Positions 13,362-19,846 of a stretch of DNA of 20,206 nucleotides are shown piece by piece. Source of the stretch: a virus; the IMG/VR virus record IMGVR_UViG_3300017949_001443, positions 1-20,206 of that record. One strand, 5' to 3'. Position numbers and translations under genes: made by a program. Position 1 is the stretch's first letter, and each line of letters starts with the position of its first letter. The notes beneath the pieces were generated by a model. It ran no database searches and was not told the origin of the DNA. It saw only the letters and a list, made by a program, of their open reading frames with translations.

Positions 13362-13588
13362 TTCAATGCCTCAAAGGTTTTGTATTTTTCAAGTTGTTCT
13401 TCGTAAGCATCCTTTAGTTCTTTTAGTTTAGGATACTTTGCTTCCATATCTACATCACGCTTTAATAATAACAGAGAATCACGCATTTCGTCAAGTTCTT
13501 TTAGTATGTCTCTACCTTGTACAATAGCCCGACCCTCTACAGTAAGAGAGTGTTCTACAGGAAATATGCTTTCAATATGATCACGCAT
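13358..13588 (-). CDS. Small coiled-coil conserved hypothetical protein (76 aa)
   Basis: Starts RDHIESIFPVEHSLTVEGRA after the initiator Met, followed by a long charged helix (LKELDEMRDSLLLLKRDV, YPKLKELKDAYEEQLEKYKT) that is probably a coiled coil. I recall this as a common small protein of T4-like cyanophages of unknown function. The frame runs up to 13717 inside the cupin gene, but the ATG at 13588 with GGAG about 10 bases upstream fits better and leaves only an 8-base overlap. Confidence 0.7.
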   Translation of the reverse strand: MRDHIESIFPVEHSLTVEGRAIVQGRDILKELDEMRDSLLLLKRDVDMEAKYPKLKELKDAYEEQLEKYKTFEALK

Positions 13589-14030
13589 CGTCTTTGGCTC
13601 CGCGGGCAAGGTACTGCTCGTTATGGATCCATTCTCCGTCTTTGAGGAATCCCCATTCAGTGGCTTTCTTGCCCATGAAGAAAAGACTCCAGCAAGGGAT
13701 TTCATTACCATGTTCATCTCTTTCTAATTCTAAATAGTGCAAGTCACTGGCTTTGCGATAACGGAAGTGACCAGGTCCTCTCCAGTAGCGTCCTTGAGGA
13801 GTATTCTCCCAGTAGCCACCTTTTAGGATAAGTGTAGCATATGACCAAGGATGATCGTGCAGTGTGGGCTCATCACTTAGCAATACTTTGTGTAGTGTGA
13901 TGTTAAACGGAAACTGCTTTCTATCTTTGAGAAAAACGTAATAACGGACTAGATAAGGAACATTGCTATCACGCTCTGTGATAACACGTCTACGTCCTAG
14001 TTTGTCCATAATCTTAGAAAGGAATGTCAT
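13581..14030 (-). CDS. Cupin-like metal-binding protein
   Basis: A 149-aa protein with a cupin-type beta-barrel pattern. ITLHKVL near 44-50, LHDHPWSYATLILKGGYWE at 57-75 with H58 and H60, GPGHFRYRKASDLHYLEL at 85-102 with H98, and WSLFFMGKKATEWGF at 114-128 form the barrel strands. Metal-binding cupins include dioxygenases and isomerases; the reaction here is unknown. I recall this gene as conserved in marine T4-like phages. The ATG at 14030 (AGGAG 9 bases upstream) is preferred over TTG at 14036. It overlaps both neighbours in the queD-led transcript. Confidence 0.7.
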   Translation of the reverse strand: MTFLSKIMDKLGRRRVITERDSNVPYLVRYYVFLKDRKQFPFNITLHKVLLSDEPTLHDHPWSYATLILKGGYWENTPQGRYWRGPGHFRYRKASDLHYLELERDEHGNEIPCWSLFFMGKKATEWGFLKDGEWIHNEQYLARGAKDDA

Positions 14031-14328
14031 CGTCAATCTCTCCTGCCTTTATCTTTCCTTCATAATCTTGTTGCACCATATCGTACACTGATTTAAAATT
14101 ACGCCAAACCTTTTCTAATGCTGGATATTGTTTACACATTTTTTCAACTTCACTAGGCCAAATACCATCTTCACCTGTTAAGTTCCAAGTATGGCTATCA
14201 TAACTTACTTCTGATGTATTAATTGTAAATGTACCGTCGTTAAGATATGAAGTATCGATTGTAATGTCTTCACCGCTTACATAATCATCTATATTAATAG
14301 TAATTGTATCAGTTTTTGATTGCGTCAT
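14014..14328 (-). CDS. Conserved hypothetical protein (104 aa)
   Basis: The N-terminal half is rich in Thr, Asp and Ile with alternating hydrophobic residues (TDTITINIDDYV, DGTFTINTSEVSYDSHTWNL), probably beta sheet. The C-terminal half is helical and acidic (PSEVEKMCKQYPALEKVWRN, EIDDDIPF). No family is recognised. The ATG at 14328, with GGAG 9 bases upstream, overlaps the glycosyltransferase end by 20 bases. It lies between the glycosyltransferase and cupin genes. Confidence 0.62.
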   Translation of the reverse strand: MTQSKTDTITINIDDYVSGEDITIDTSYLNDGTFTINTSEVSYDSHTWNLTGEDGIWPSEVEKMCKQYPALEKVWRNFKSVYDMVQQDYEGKIKAGEIDDDIPF

Positions 14329-15370
14329 ACAGTGCCGCTCCACTAAAAAATTCTTTGTTTAGTTTAGTTCTTTGTTTTTCTAAACTGACGAGATAGTCAT
14401 TATAGTTTTCCATGTAGTCGCGAATCTTAGCAACAAGTTCGCCACGATACTTAATATATGAACTCCAGTCTTCAGTCCATTTGCTAGGATACTTAAACTC
14501 TGGTAATGCCATTTCTGTATAGCTCAGTCTATCTGGCACCATAGGAATAGCATCTACAAGTGCGCCTTCGTACCAACTAATGCCTAGTGTTTCTTGTAAA
14601 TTAGCTGAGAACACCATCTTTGCTTCACCTAGCAAGTTATGATATTCGTTCTTTGTAAGCGAACGCTCTTGACAAACTACAAACTCATATTCAGAGAGAT
14701 GATGAGATAAATCACGGAAGATTTCAACTTGTTTTTCAGGAGCAATACGATGCGGAAACAAGATAAGGTTACGCTTGTCCATGCCACTGTAAGTAACAAG
14801 CGATTCTTTCAAATACTCCATAGGCCATCCTACACGTTTTATACTATCGTCTGCCCATACTTCGCTATAGTCAGGTACAAATACGTCTTTAAACATATCA
14901 ATATGAAAGTCTGTAGCAAAGAAGTTATCATCGTAACATTGGAACATTGACATTTCTGCATGACGTACCCAACGAGCATCGCCTATTAGTCGTCCAAGAA
15001 AGTCTTGAGGATCATAGCTGCCAGCATGCCAGAGACCGCCGACATTAATATCTGTGCCAAGAAGGCTAGCCATGTATCGTAACTGAATAACGGTAGGGTT
15101 CCAAGCATCAGTGTAAAGGAAATAGTCCCCACTATTAATTTTGCCGTCGCAGAAGAGTCGACCAATCTGCTCAAGCTGATTAGACTTGTAAACATTTGTA
15201 CCTCCAAAATTGAGAAACGCCCCAGGTGTTGTAGCCTGCGGCGCCTCTCCTCCACTTATTACAACAACTTTTTCATTCGTAGCTCGTTGCAGTTGACGCG
15301 GAAGGTGTTCTTTCCACTGCTTTGTATAGCGTGTGTCAACTGCTTCAATGTCTACGATGTAAATAGTCAT
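14309..15370 (-). CDS. GT-B glycosyltransferase
   Basis: A 353-aa protein with GT-B features. A Rossmann-like N-terminal part has IYIVDIEAVDTRYTKQW and GGLWHAGSYD near 111-120. The C-terminal nucleotide-sugar domain has NLILFPHRIAPEKQ at 201-214, AKMVFSANLQ at 250-259 and an E-x7-E motif (E260 to E268). GT4-like enzymes transfer sugar from a nucleotide donor. The acceptor is unknown: host surface glycan, virion protein or modified DNA base are all possible. It is unlike T4 alpha- or beta-glucosyltransferases as far as I can tell. The ATG forms a TAATG overlap with the upstream 70-aa gene, with GGAG before it. It is co-transcribed with queD. Confidence 0.8.
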   Translation of the reverse strand: MTIYIVDIEAVDTRYTKQWKEHLPRQLQRATNEKVVVISGGEAPQATTPGAFLNFGGTNVYKSNQLEQIGRLFCDGKINSGDYFLYTDAWNPTVIQLRYMASLLGTDINVGGLWHAGSYDPQDFLGRLIGDARWVRHAEMSMFQCYDDNFFATDFHIDMFKDVFVPDYSEVWADDSIKRVGWPMEYLKESLVTYSGMDKRNLILFPHRIAPEKQVEIFRDLSHHLSEYEFVVCQERSLTKNEYHNLLGEAKMVFSANLQETLGISWYEGALVDAIPMVPDRLSYTEMALPEFKYPSKWTEDWSSYIKYRGELVAKIRDYMENYNDYLVSLEKQRTKLNKEFFSGAALYDAIKN

Positions 15371-15582
15371 TAATTTCTCCGATTATTAAATTTGCGTCCT
15401 GCATTGCGAGCTTTTGCTCGCATCCATCCTTGCCATTTTTGATAGGCTTCCCAATTAGGGTCGTCCTTGTTATACAAAGCTTTTTCATCAAAAACTTTGC
15501 CTTCGAAGCGACAATAGTCGCGATACTTATCTAAGTCGTTAAACACTTTAGTATATGCTTCACGATTAAATTCGATTGCCAT
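15370..15582 (-). CDS. Small basic conserved hypothetical protein (70 aa)
   Basis: A Tyr/Lys/Arg-rich protein: FNREAYTKVFNDLDKYRDYC, then NWEAYQKWQGWMRAKARNAG and a basic tail. It is probably helical and may bind nucleic acid, but no family is recognised. AAGGAAG precedes the ATG with good spacing. The stop overlaps the glycosyltransferase start (TAATG). Confidence 0.66.
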   Translation of the reverse strand: MAIEFNREAYTKVFNDLDKYRDYCRFEGKVFDEKALYNKDDPNWEAYQKWQGWMRAKARNAGRKFNNRRN

Positions 15583-15603
15583 TTTATTCTTCCTTTAATA
15601 GCA

Positions 15604-16011
15604 TTAATTTGGTTTAGGATAAAAGATTGAACAGCCATTTTCATTATCTTCAGCTACGCTGATCTCTACAAAGCGGCCGGGATACTTTGCAGAAATTTCA
15701 TTGTACAAGTCATCTGCGATCATCTCACAGCTCTTGTGATTTAACTCTAGTACGCCTTCAACGTCATAGAGTCGTTGCATCCAGCGTTTAAACTGAATGA
15801 ACTCAATATCGCGATCGTTATGAAATACTTCAATACGAACACGAAAGTGAAAGATATGGCGATGTGGAATACCAAGGAATGATACATCATCCCAATCGCC
15901 TGTTGCTAGTGCAGGGTCTTTGTCAGCACCTGGATACATATGTACACCTTCTTTTGCAAAGGTAACCCAAATACTGCGTTCTGCTTTACGCATTACATTG
16001 TCTTGCGCCAT
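15604..16011 (-). CDS. queD: QueD-like 6-pyruvoyl-tetrahydropterin synthase homologue
   Basis: QueD converts dihydroneopterin triphosphate to 6-carboxy-tetrahydropterin. With the ATG at 16011 the protein is 135 aa. H24, H50 and H52 (GVHMYP, PHRHIF) match the zinc ligands H23, H48 and H50 of rat PTPS in spacing, H92 (LNHKSC) matches H89, and E121 (VAEDNENG) matches E133. The catalytic Cys just before the HxH pair is missing: the segment is DVSFLGIPHRH. C95 and C127 lie elsewhere. The frame extends to 16068, but that would leave almost no leader after the promoter, while 16011 has GAGAGAAGAAG 8 bases upstream. It may be a diverged QueD or act on another deazaguanine intermediate. Confidence 0.78.
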   Translation of the reverse strand: MAQDNVMRKAERSIWVTFAKEGVHMYPGADKDPALATGDWDDVSFLGIPHRHIFHFRVRIEVFHNDRDIEFIQFKRWMQRLYDVEGVLELNHKSCEMIADDLYNEISAKYPGRFVEISVAEDNENGCSIFYPKPN

Positions 16012-16077
16012 TTTAAAATCTTCTTCTCTCATTCTACGTGCCATATAATCGTGGTAGCGTTCTTGCATTGTCTTTAT

Positions 16078-16106
16078 AGTATACTTTCATTCTATAACTT
16101 TGTCAA
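16078..16106 (-). promoter_or_regulatory. Sigma70-type promoter for the queD-led transcript
   Basis: TTGACA (16101-16106), 17 bases, TATACT (16078-16083) on the - strand: 11 of 12 consensus bases. The -35 box lies inside the last codons of the upstream 177-aa gene. Initiation near 16071 gives a leader of about 60 bases to the preferred queD start at 16011. Confidence 0.75.
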
Positions 16107-16620
16107 GGCCATATTTCGTCCAATCCGTAAATTTATTACGGTCCATTAGATCATGTAGGCTGTGACACCAAACACCTGGATTGGTTGCGTTAAAATCCTT
16201 ATCATCCAATTTAATCATGGTGTTATAATTATACTGTTTGATGTAAGGAAGGGGAATACGAATCTGCGGAATAAAGTTATCGCACTCAATCATACGACTT
16301 TCAAGCAGTGCTTCCGCATGACTGTAAGGAAGATCTAAACTACAAAGAATTCCCTTGTCAAGGAATGTCATAACCAGTTCTTCCCATTCGTCCCATGCAT
16401 CTGCATCTTTTGGAAAGTTTACTCCTGGGTTGAAACTGTGATTAGCACCAAAGAAGATATGTTCACACTCTTCGTCAATAAAATGTTTTTCAATTAGATA
16501 GACGTCTTGTACACCAGTTACAAATAAAGTTTTCTTTCCAATAGCAGGAGTCTTTTCAACTTCTACACCTGTAAAGAAGATAATATCTTCTGCTACACCT
16601 GTTTCGTAATCTCGTTTCAT
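16087..16620 (-). CDS. Conserved hypothetical protein between dpdA and queD (177 aa)
   Basis: A well-ordered alpha/beta-looking protein: FFTGVEVEKTPAIGKKTLFV, HIFFGANHSFNPG, ILCSLDLPYSHAE, FIPQIRIPLPYIKQ, IKLDDKDFNATNPGVWCHSL. I recall this as strongly conserved in T4-like marine phages but do not know a function and see no standard motif. Candidate polar residues are those around KLDDKDF and GVWCHSLHD near the C terminus. The ATG overlaps the YdcH-like gene's stop (ATGA) and has AAAGG upstream. Lying directly between dpdA and queD, it is a candidate for an unassigned deazaguanine step. Confidence 0.75.
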   Translation of the reverse strand: MKRDYETGVAEDIIFFTGVEVEKTPAIGKKTLFVTGVQDVYLIEKHFIDEECEHIFFGANHSFNPGVNFPKDADAWDEWEELVMTFLDKGILCSLDLPYSHAEALLESRMIECDNFIPQIRIPLPYIKQYNYNTMIKLDDKDFNATNPGVWCHSLHDLMDRNKFTDWTKYGLDKVIE

Positions 16621-16820
16621 CCTAGTGCCTTTAGTTCTGTTTCAAGTCTGTGAATTTCATCTTTAAGCCAAAGTTTTTGGGTTTTTTTACGGTTAATTGC
16701 ACCGTCGTCTTCCCATTTATTATACATGTCTTTTATCTCGTCGTCAAGCTTTCTATGACGTTTATATAACTCTTGTAGATAATTTGCAATTTTATTGTGC
16801 TTCTCCGTGAAGTTGCTCAT
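16617..16820 (-). CDS. YdcH/DUF465-like small helical protein (67 aa)
   Basis: The sequence ELYKRHRKLDDEIKDMYNKW, then DDGAINRKKTQKLWLKDEIH and RLETEL follows the DUF465 (YdcH) pattern: H-x-x-LD-x-x-I, an acidic turn, then a K-rich helix ending in LKDEI. These are short helical hairpins of unknown function. The ATG at 16820 has GAGGA 8 bases upstream, and its start lies inside the end of the dpdA-like gene (29-base overlap). Confidence 0.65.
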   Translation of the reverse strand: MSNFTEKHNKIANYLQELYKRHRKLDDEIKDMYNKWEDDGAINRKKTQKLWLKDEIHRLETELKALG

Positions 16821-18336
16821 CTTCAAGTTCCTCTAATTTAGTTTCATCAAGCTCGTTTTCATCGACAGTATCACTTTCATCGACTTCAAATAAATTATCA
16901 AAAAATGTGCTTGCATTTACAGTCTTTTTACCAACTGCACCCCTAGTACCAGGAATAGCCATCCAAAAACGGCTATGCTCGTCGACAAGTGCTAGTGCCT
17001 TGTCTTTGTCGTCTGTTGCAAATATTTCTTCCACAACATCTCTAAAAAATACCCTGTCAAATTGCTCTTGAACAAGCATGCGCGGAACGCATCCATTGTC
17101 GTATTGTCTGTTTGCTTCTTGTACTGCATTAATGTGACTCCATACATTATGACCCATTTGGATAGCGTAGGAAAAACTATCCCAAGACGTTTTGCCCTCT
17201 TTACCTATTTTGTTTAGGTCTCCTGGAGCATACGTACAAACGTCTGATACTTTGAGTTCGGCAGTAATGGGACTGTCTTCAAAGTTTTTAAATATCCCAT
17301 CTGATATAACAGCATCTCTAAACAAGCGTTGATCTGTAGCATATTTCTTATTGTCAACTGACGGCACCATACGATACGTCCATTTGCTTCGGTCTTCAGT
17401 CTCATTCTGAATGTAGATTTGTCCATTCGCGGTTGCCAAGAAAGGACTAGCACAGTCAAAAGTAATAGTATAGTTTTCATTATGATGTTTCCGTACTGCT
17501 CGTTGAATATCAGTTAGTAGTGTAGCCCACTCTAGTTTGCTTGTACCTAGGAAGTGCATAAAGTCTTGCACACCTTTTTCAAGTAAACCGTCATAGCGTA
17601 GTGCAATCAATCTTTTAAGTACAAGATGTACATCGCACATATTCTGACCACCCATTGACCACCCATTAAAATGTTCATTTGGATATTGTTTAGGATCACT
17701 GTACTTCTTCATACGCTGATACCAATCTTCTGCGTCAGCGTGATTTTCACCTTGTAGAACGTTTAAAAATTTACAGTTGCCGTTGCGGTTACGAATAAAC
17801 CAATCGTTGTTAATGTAAGTACCTTGTACTGCTTCCATGTAACTAGTGATACCAGTTGCTTTTTGTCCTGCAGGCGAACGTGCTACCCACGCAGGAATAT
17901 CAAGGATCATACCATAGTCCATATAAGCATCCATCCACGTAAGCACCTGCTCACGTTTCTTTTGTGCTTTTGGACAGCTAGGATCTTTCCAATCACCTTC
18001 CCAAACGCCTTTACCAATCTGGAAGCCGCCTGAGTCGCCTAGTATCCAACTGTTGTTACGATCTCTGTTACGCACCATATCTTCTTTTGGAGCATGCTTG
18101 TTTACATCAAGATCGGCATGACCTGCAGAGTAAAGTGTCCAGTGATAATTAAACAATCCATCCTGCTTATTTAGGTAGTTAAGACTTTCAACACCATTTG
18201 TAAAATTTGAAGGAATACGTGCAGGATCTACATAGTTATCAAAACGTTGTTTACCTACGTAAGTGGCATAAAAGCCACTTAACGCAGGAAGAAAAACAGC
18301 ATAATCTTTTTGTGTTGCAGTTAAGTCTCTATTCAT
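16792..18336 (-). CDS. dpdA: DpdA-like 7-deazaguanine DNA transglycosylase (TGT superfamily)
   Basis: A 514-aa TGT-superfamily protein, predicted to swap guanine in DNA for a 7-deazaguanine base. DSGGFQ at 101-106 gives the general-base Asp D101, LDIPAW near 145-150 the base-recognition region, VLQGE near 193-197 the IVQGG equivalent, SMGGQ at 227-231 the GG loop and TFDCASPF at 292-299 the nucleophile D294. The CxCxxC zinc motif of tRNA enzymes is not seen. The C terminus is unusual: STFFDNLFEVDE at 476-487 resembles clamp-binding peptides of T4 (hydrophobic-D-x-L-F), followed by an acidic tail to the end. The start forms a TAATG junction with the clamp gene. DNA rather than tRNA as target is inferred from the phage context and folE/queD/queE. 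Confidence 0.85.
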   Translation of the reverse strand: MNRDLTATQKDYAVFLPALSGFYATYVGKQRFDNYVDPARIPSNFTNGVESLNYLNKQDGLFNYHWTLYSAGHADLDVNKHAPKEDMVRNRDRNNSWILGDSGGFQIGKGVWEGDWKDPSCPKAQKKREQVLTWMDAYMDYGMILDIPAWVARSPAGQKATGITSYMEAVQGTYINNDWFIRNRNGNCKFLNVLQGENHADAEDWYQRMKKYSDPKQYPNEHFNGWSMGGQNMCDVHLVLKRLIALRYDGLLEKGVQDFMHFLGTSKLEWATLLTDIQRAVRKHHNENYTITFDCASPFLATANGQIYIQNETEDRSKWTYRMVPSVDNKKYATDQRLFRDAVISDGIFKNFEDSPITAELKVSDVCTYAPGDLNKIGKEGKTSWDSFSYAIQMGHNVWSHINAVQEANRQYDNGCVPRMLVQEQFDRVFFRDVVEEIFATDDKDKALALVDEHSRFWMAIPGTRGAVGKKTVNASTFFDNLFEVDESDTVDENELDETKLEELEDEQLHGEAQ

Positions 18337-19064
18337 TACTTACTCTGAGCTGGAAGAATATAAGCGTATTTTGCCATACCCGAATCTACTGAAATTTGCA
18401 TTGCACCTTGATCTGAAATACTCATAGTTAAATCACCATCTAGATTTAAGATACTTTGTACTTGTGCTACTGGCCAACTCCAGGTGTGTTGTAAACTTCC
18501 CTCAACACCGTGTTGAAAAATAAACTCGCCTGCGTGTGTGCTTGCATCACCAAAGCTAAACACTAGATTGCCATCTTCTGTTTTTACTTTGAAAACAGTT
18601 TCTTCTGAATGTGCTGCACTTTGTAATTTCATACGTGCAATAGATGCTACGCTTGGTGTAAAACTTACATTCCAATTTGCACCTTTGAACTTAACAGTTT
18701 TAAGTTTTTCCTCAATGATTGCTTTGTTCATAAAGCGATAATCATTCTGAAAATCACCTGCGGCATTTTCAAAGTGAATGTGTGTCGGAACTGTTTCACC
18801 ATTACGTTCTGCTTCGACAACTTCAATCTTTGCGTCCTTTTGGTACTCAGGATTTTTTAAATGCAAATTTAGTTTGTCTAAGTTAGGCATACCAAATGTG
18901 CCTTTAAACTCTTGTATTGATGAGTGTGTTTGTGCTGATAAAATAACAGAACGATCTTCTGCCATTGAGTCAATTTGTGTGCCTTCTTCGTTGCTAACTT
19001 TAACCAAACTAAGAAATCCTAGTGAGTGTGTATGTGCAACAATATCTTGTAAAATGTCTTTCAT
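18336..19064 (-). CDS. gp45: DNA polymerase sliding clamp, T4 gp45-like
   Basis: A 242-aa ring-clamp subunit, close to T4 gp45 (228 aa). Two beta-alpha-beta-like halves are visible. The first includes IVAHTHSLGFLSLVKV, MAEDRSVILSAQ and GTFGMPNLDKL at 55-65. The second includes FTPSVASIARMKLQSAAH, GNLVFSFGDAS and a C-terminal MQISVDSGMAKYAYILPAQ, the usual clamp ending. A trimeric clamp would tether the replicative polymerase and, in T4, activate late transcription together with gp33 and gp55. GGAG precedes the ATG, which overlaps the epimerase stop (ATGA). An exact-consensus promoter lies just upstream. It begins the transcript carrying the dpdA-like gene. Confidence 0.85.
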   Translation of the reverse strand: MKDILQDIVAHTHSLGFLSLVKVSNEEGTQIDSMAEDRSVILSAQTHSSIQEFKGTFGMPNLDKLNLHLKNPEYQKDAKIEVVEAERNGETVPTHIHFENAAGDFQNDYRFMNKAIIEEKLKTVKFKGANWNVSFTPSVASIARMKLQSAAHSEETVFKVKTEDGNLVFSFGDASTHAGEFIFQHGVEGSLQHTWSWPVAQVQSILNLDGDLTMSISDQGAMQISVDSGMAKYAYILPAQSK

Positions 19065-19846
19065 GTGACTGTTTCTCCATTGAATAAAGTTATTATATTG
19101 TCTAAGCCTTTGTTTGTCAAGAACTTTTCTACTGTATATTTAGGTTTAAAGCCTAGTGCCTTCATTTTTTCTGTATTAGCGCAAGTCCATTCTCGCTCTC
19201 CTGGGGTATTTAGACGCACCGGCAAATCAGGTGCTAAGTCTTGGATCCTAACAGGATGCCCCGTACCAATATCAACCACTCCGTTTACATGTGTTTTTCT
19301 AATTAGTATTTCGATTGCATCTAGAACATCTTCAATATGTATAAAATCTCTATAATGTCTGGTAACATATTCTAATTTACCATTTTTTAATTTATTAAAG
19401 AACATGTTTTCTCTAGGACAATTATCGGAATACACTGTATGAAAACGCATACCTAGTGTATTTGGATAACGCTCCCCTAGTTCTTCAAGTATGTATTTAC
19501 TAGCCGCATAAGGGTTCAAATCGGGCTCGTATGCGCTCGAACTGCTCGCATACAGTATACGTGTATCAGGATAGCGTTCAAACAGTCTGCGGCTTGCTTC
19601 TACATTGTTAAACCAGTACCCTGCAGGATCTTTTAAACTTTCACGTACACCACTTTTACCTGCTAGATGTATAATTAGATCAAACTCTTCTTTTAAATCA
19701 CATGTGAGCAAGTCTTGTGTTTGGTTTAGCTTATCTCTATCCCAACCGTCAATTAAGTCAATACCTATTACTTGATTGTTCTTTTTTAATCTTTTTAGTA
19801 ATGCAGAGCCTATAAAGCCTCTATGTCCTGTTAGTAAAATCTTCAA
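19061..19846 (-). CDS. NAD-dependent epimerase/dehydratase (extended SDR)
   Basis: With a TTG start at 19846 this is a 261-aa extended SDR protein. It has ILLTGHRGFIGS at 3-14 (GxxGxxG NAD site), LIIHLAGKSGVR near 57-68, ILYASSSSAYEP near 97-108 and the catalytic YAASK at 113-117, then RDFIHIEDVLDAI near 166-178. Such enzymes epimerise or dehydrate nucleotide sugars. The frame extends to an ATG at 19873, but AAGGA lies 8 bases before the TTG and the TTGA overlap with the upstream stop is typical of this genome, so TTG is preferred. It pairs with the upstream PMM-like HAD gene, suggesting nucleotide-sugar supply. Confidence 0.82.
   Translation of the reverse strand: MKILLTGHRGFIGSALLKRLKKNNQVIGIDLIDGWDRDKLNQTQDLLTCDLKEEFDLIIHLAGKSGVRESLKDPAGYWFNNVEASRRLFERYPDTRILYASSSSAYEPDLNPYAASKYILEELGERYPNTLGMRFHTVYSDNCPRENMFFNKLKNGKLEYVTRHYRDFIHIEDVLDAIEILIRKTHVNGVVDIGTGHPVRIQDLAPDLPVRLNTPGEREWTCANTEKMKALGFKPKYTVEKFLTNKGLDNIITLFNGETVT
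19092..19120 (-). promoter_or_regulatory. Exact-consensus sigma70 promoter for the clamp-dpdA transcript
   Basis: TTGACA (19115-19120), 17 bases, TATAAT (19092-19097) on the - strand match the sigma70 consensus at all positions. The promoter is embedded in the 3' coding part of the epimerase gene and gives a leader of about 21 bases to the clamp ATG. Confidence 0.8.

Noticed and set aside
14986-15255. An 89-codon - strand frame with hydrophobic segments inside the glycosyltransferase gene
   Set aside because: It lies fully inside a gene with clear GT-B motifs in another frame, and has no independent ribosome binding site or family likeness.
15301-15350. Another TTGACA on the - strand near 15333-15338
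   Set aside because: It lies within the glycosyltransferase N-terminal coding region, and no gene start lies at a suitable distance downstream.
16012-16068. N-terminal extension of the QueD-like protein from ATG at 16068
   Set aside because: The predicted transcript begins only a few bases before it and no ribosome binding site exists; the ATG at 16011 has a purine-rich site at proper spacing. Leaderless start remains a small possibility.
17214-17480. An 88-codon - strand frame inside the dpdA-like gene
   Set aside because: It is a shadow of a gene with strong catalytic motifs.
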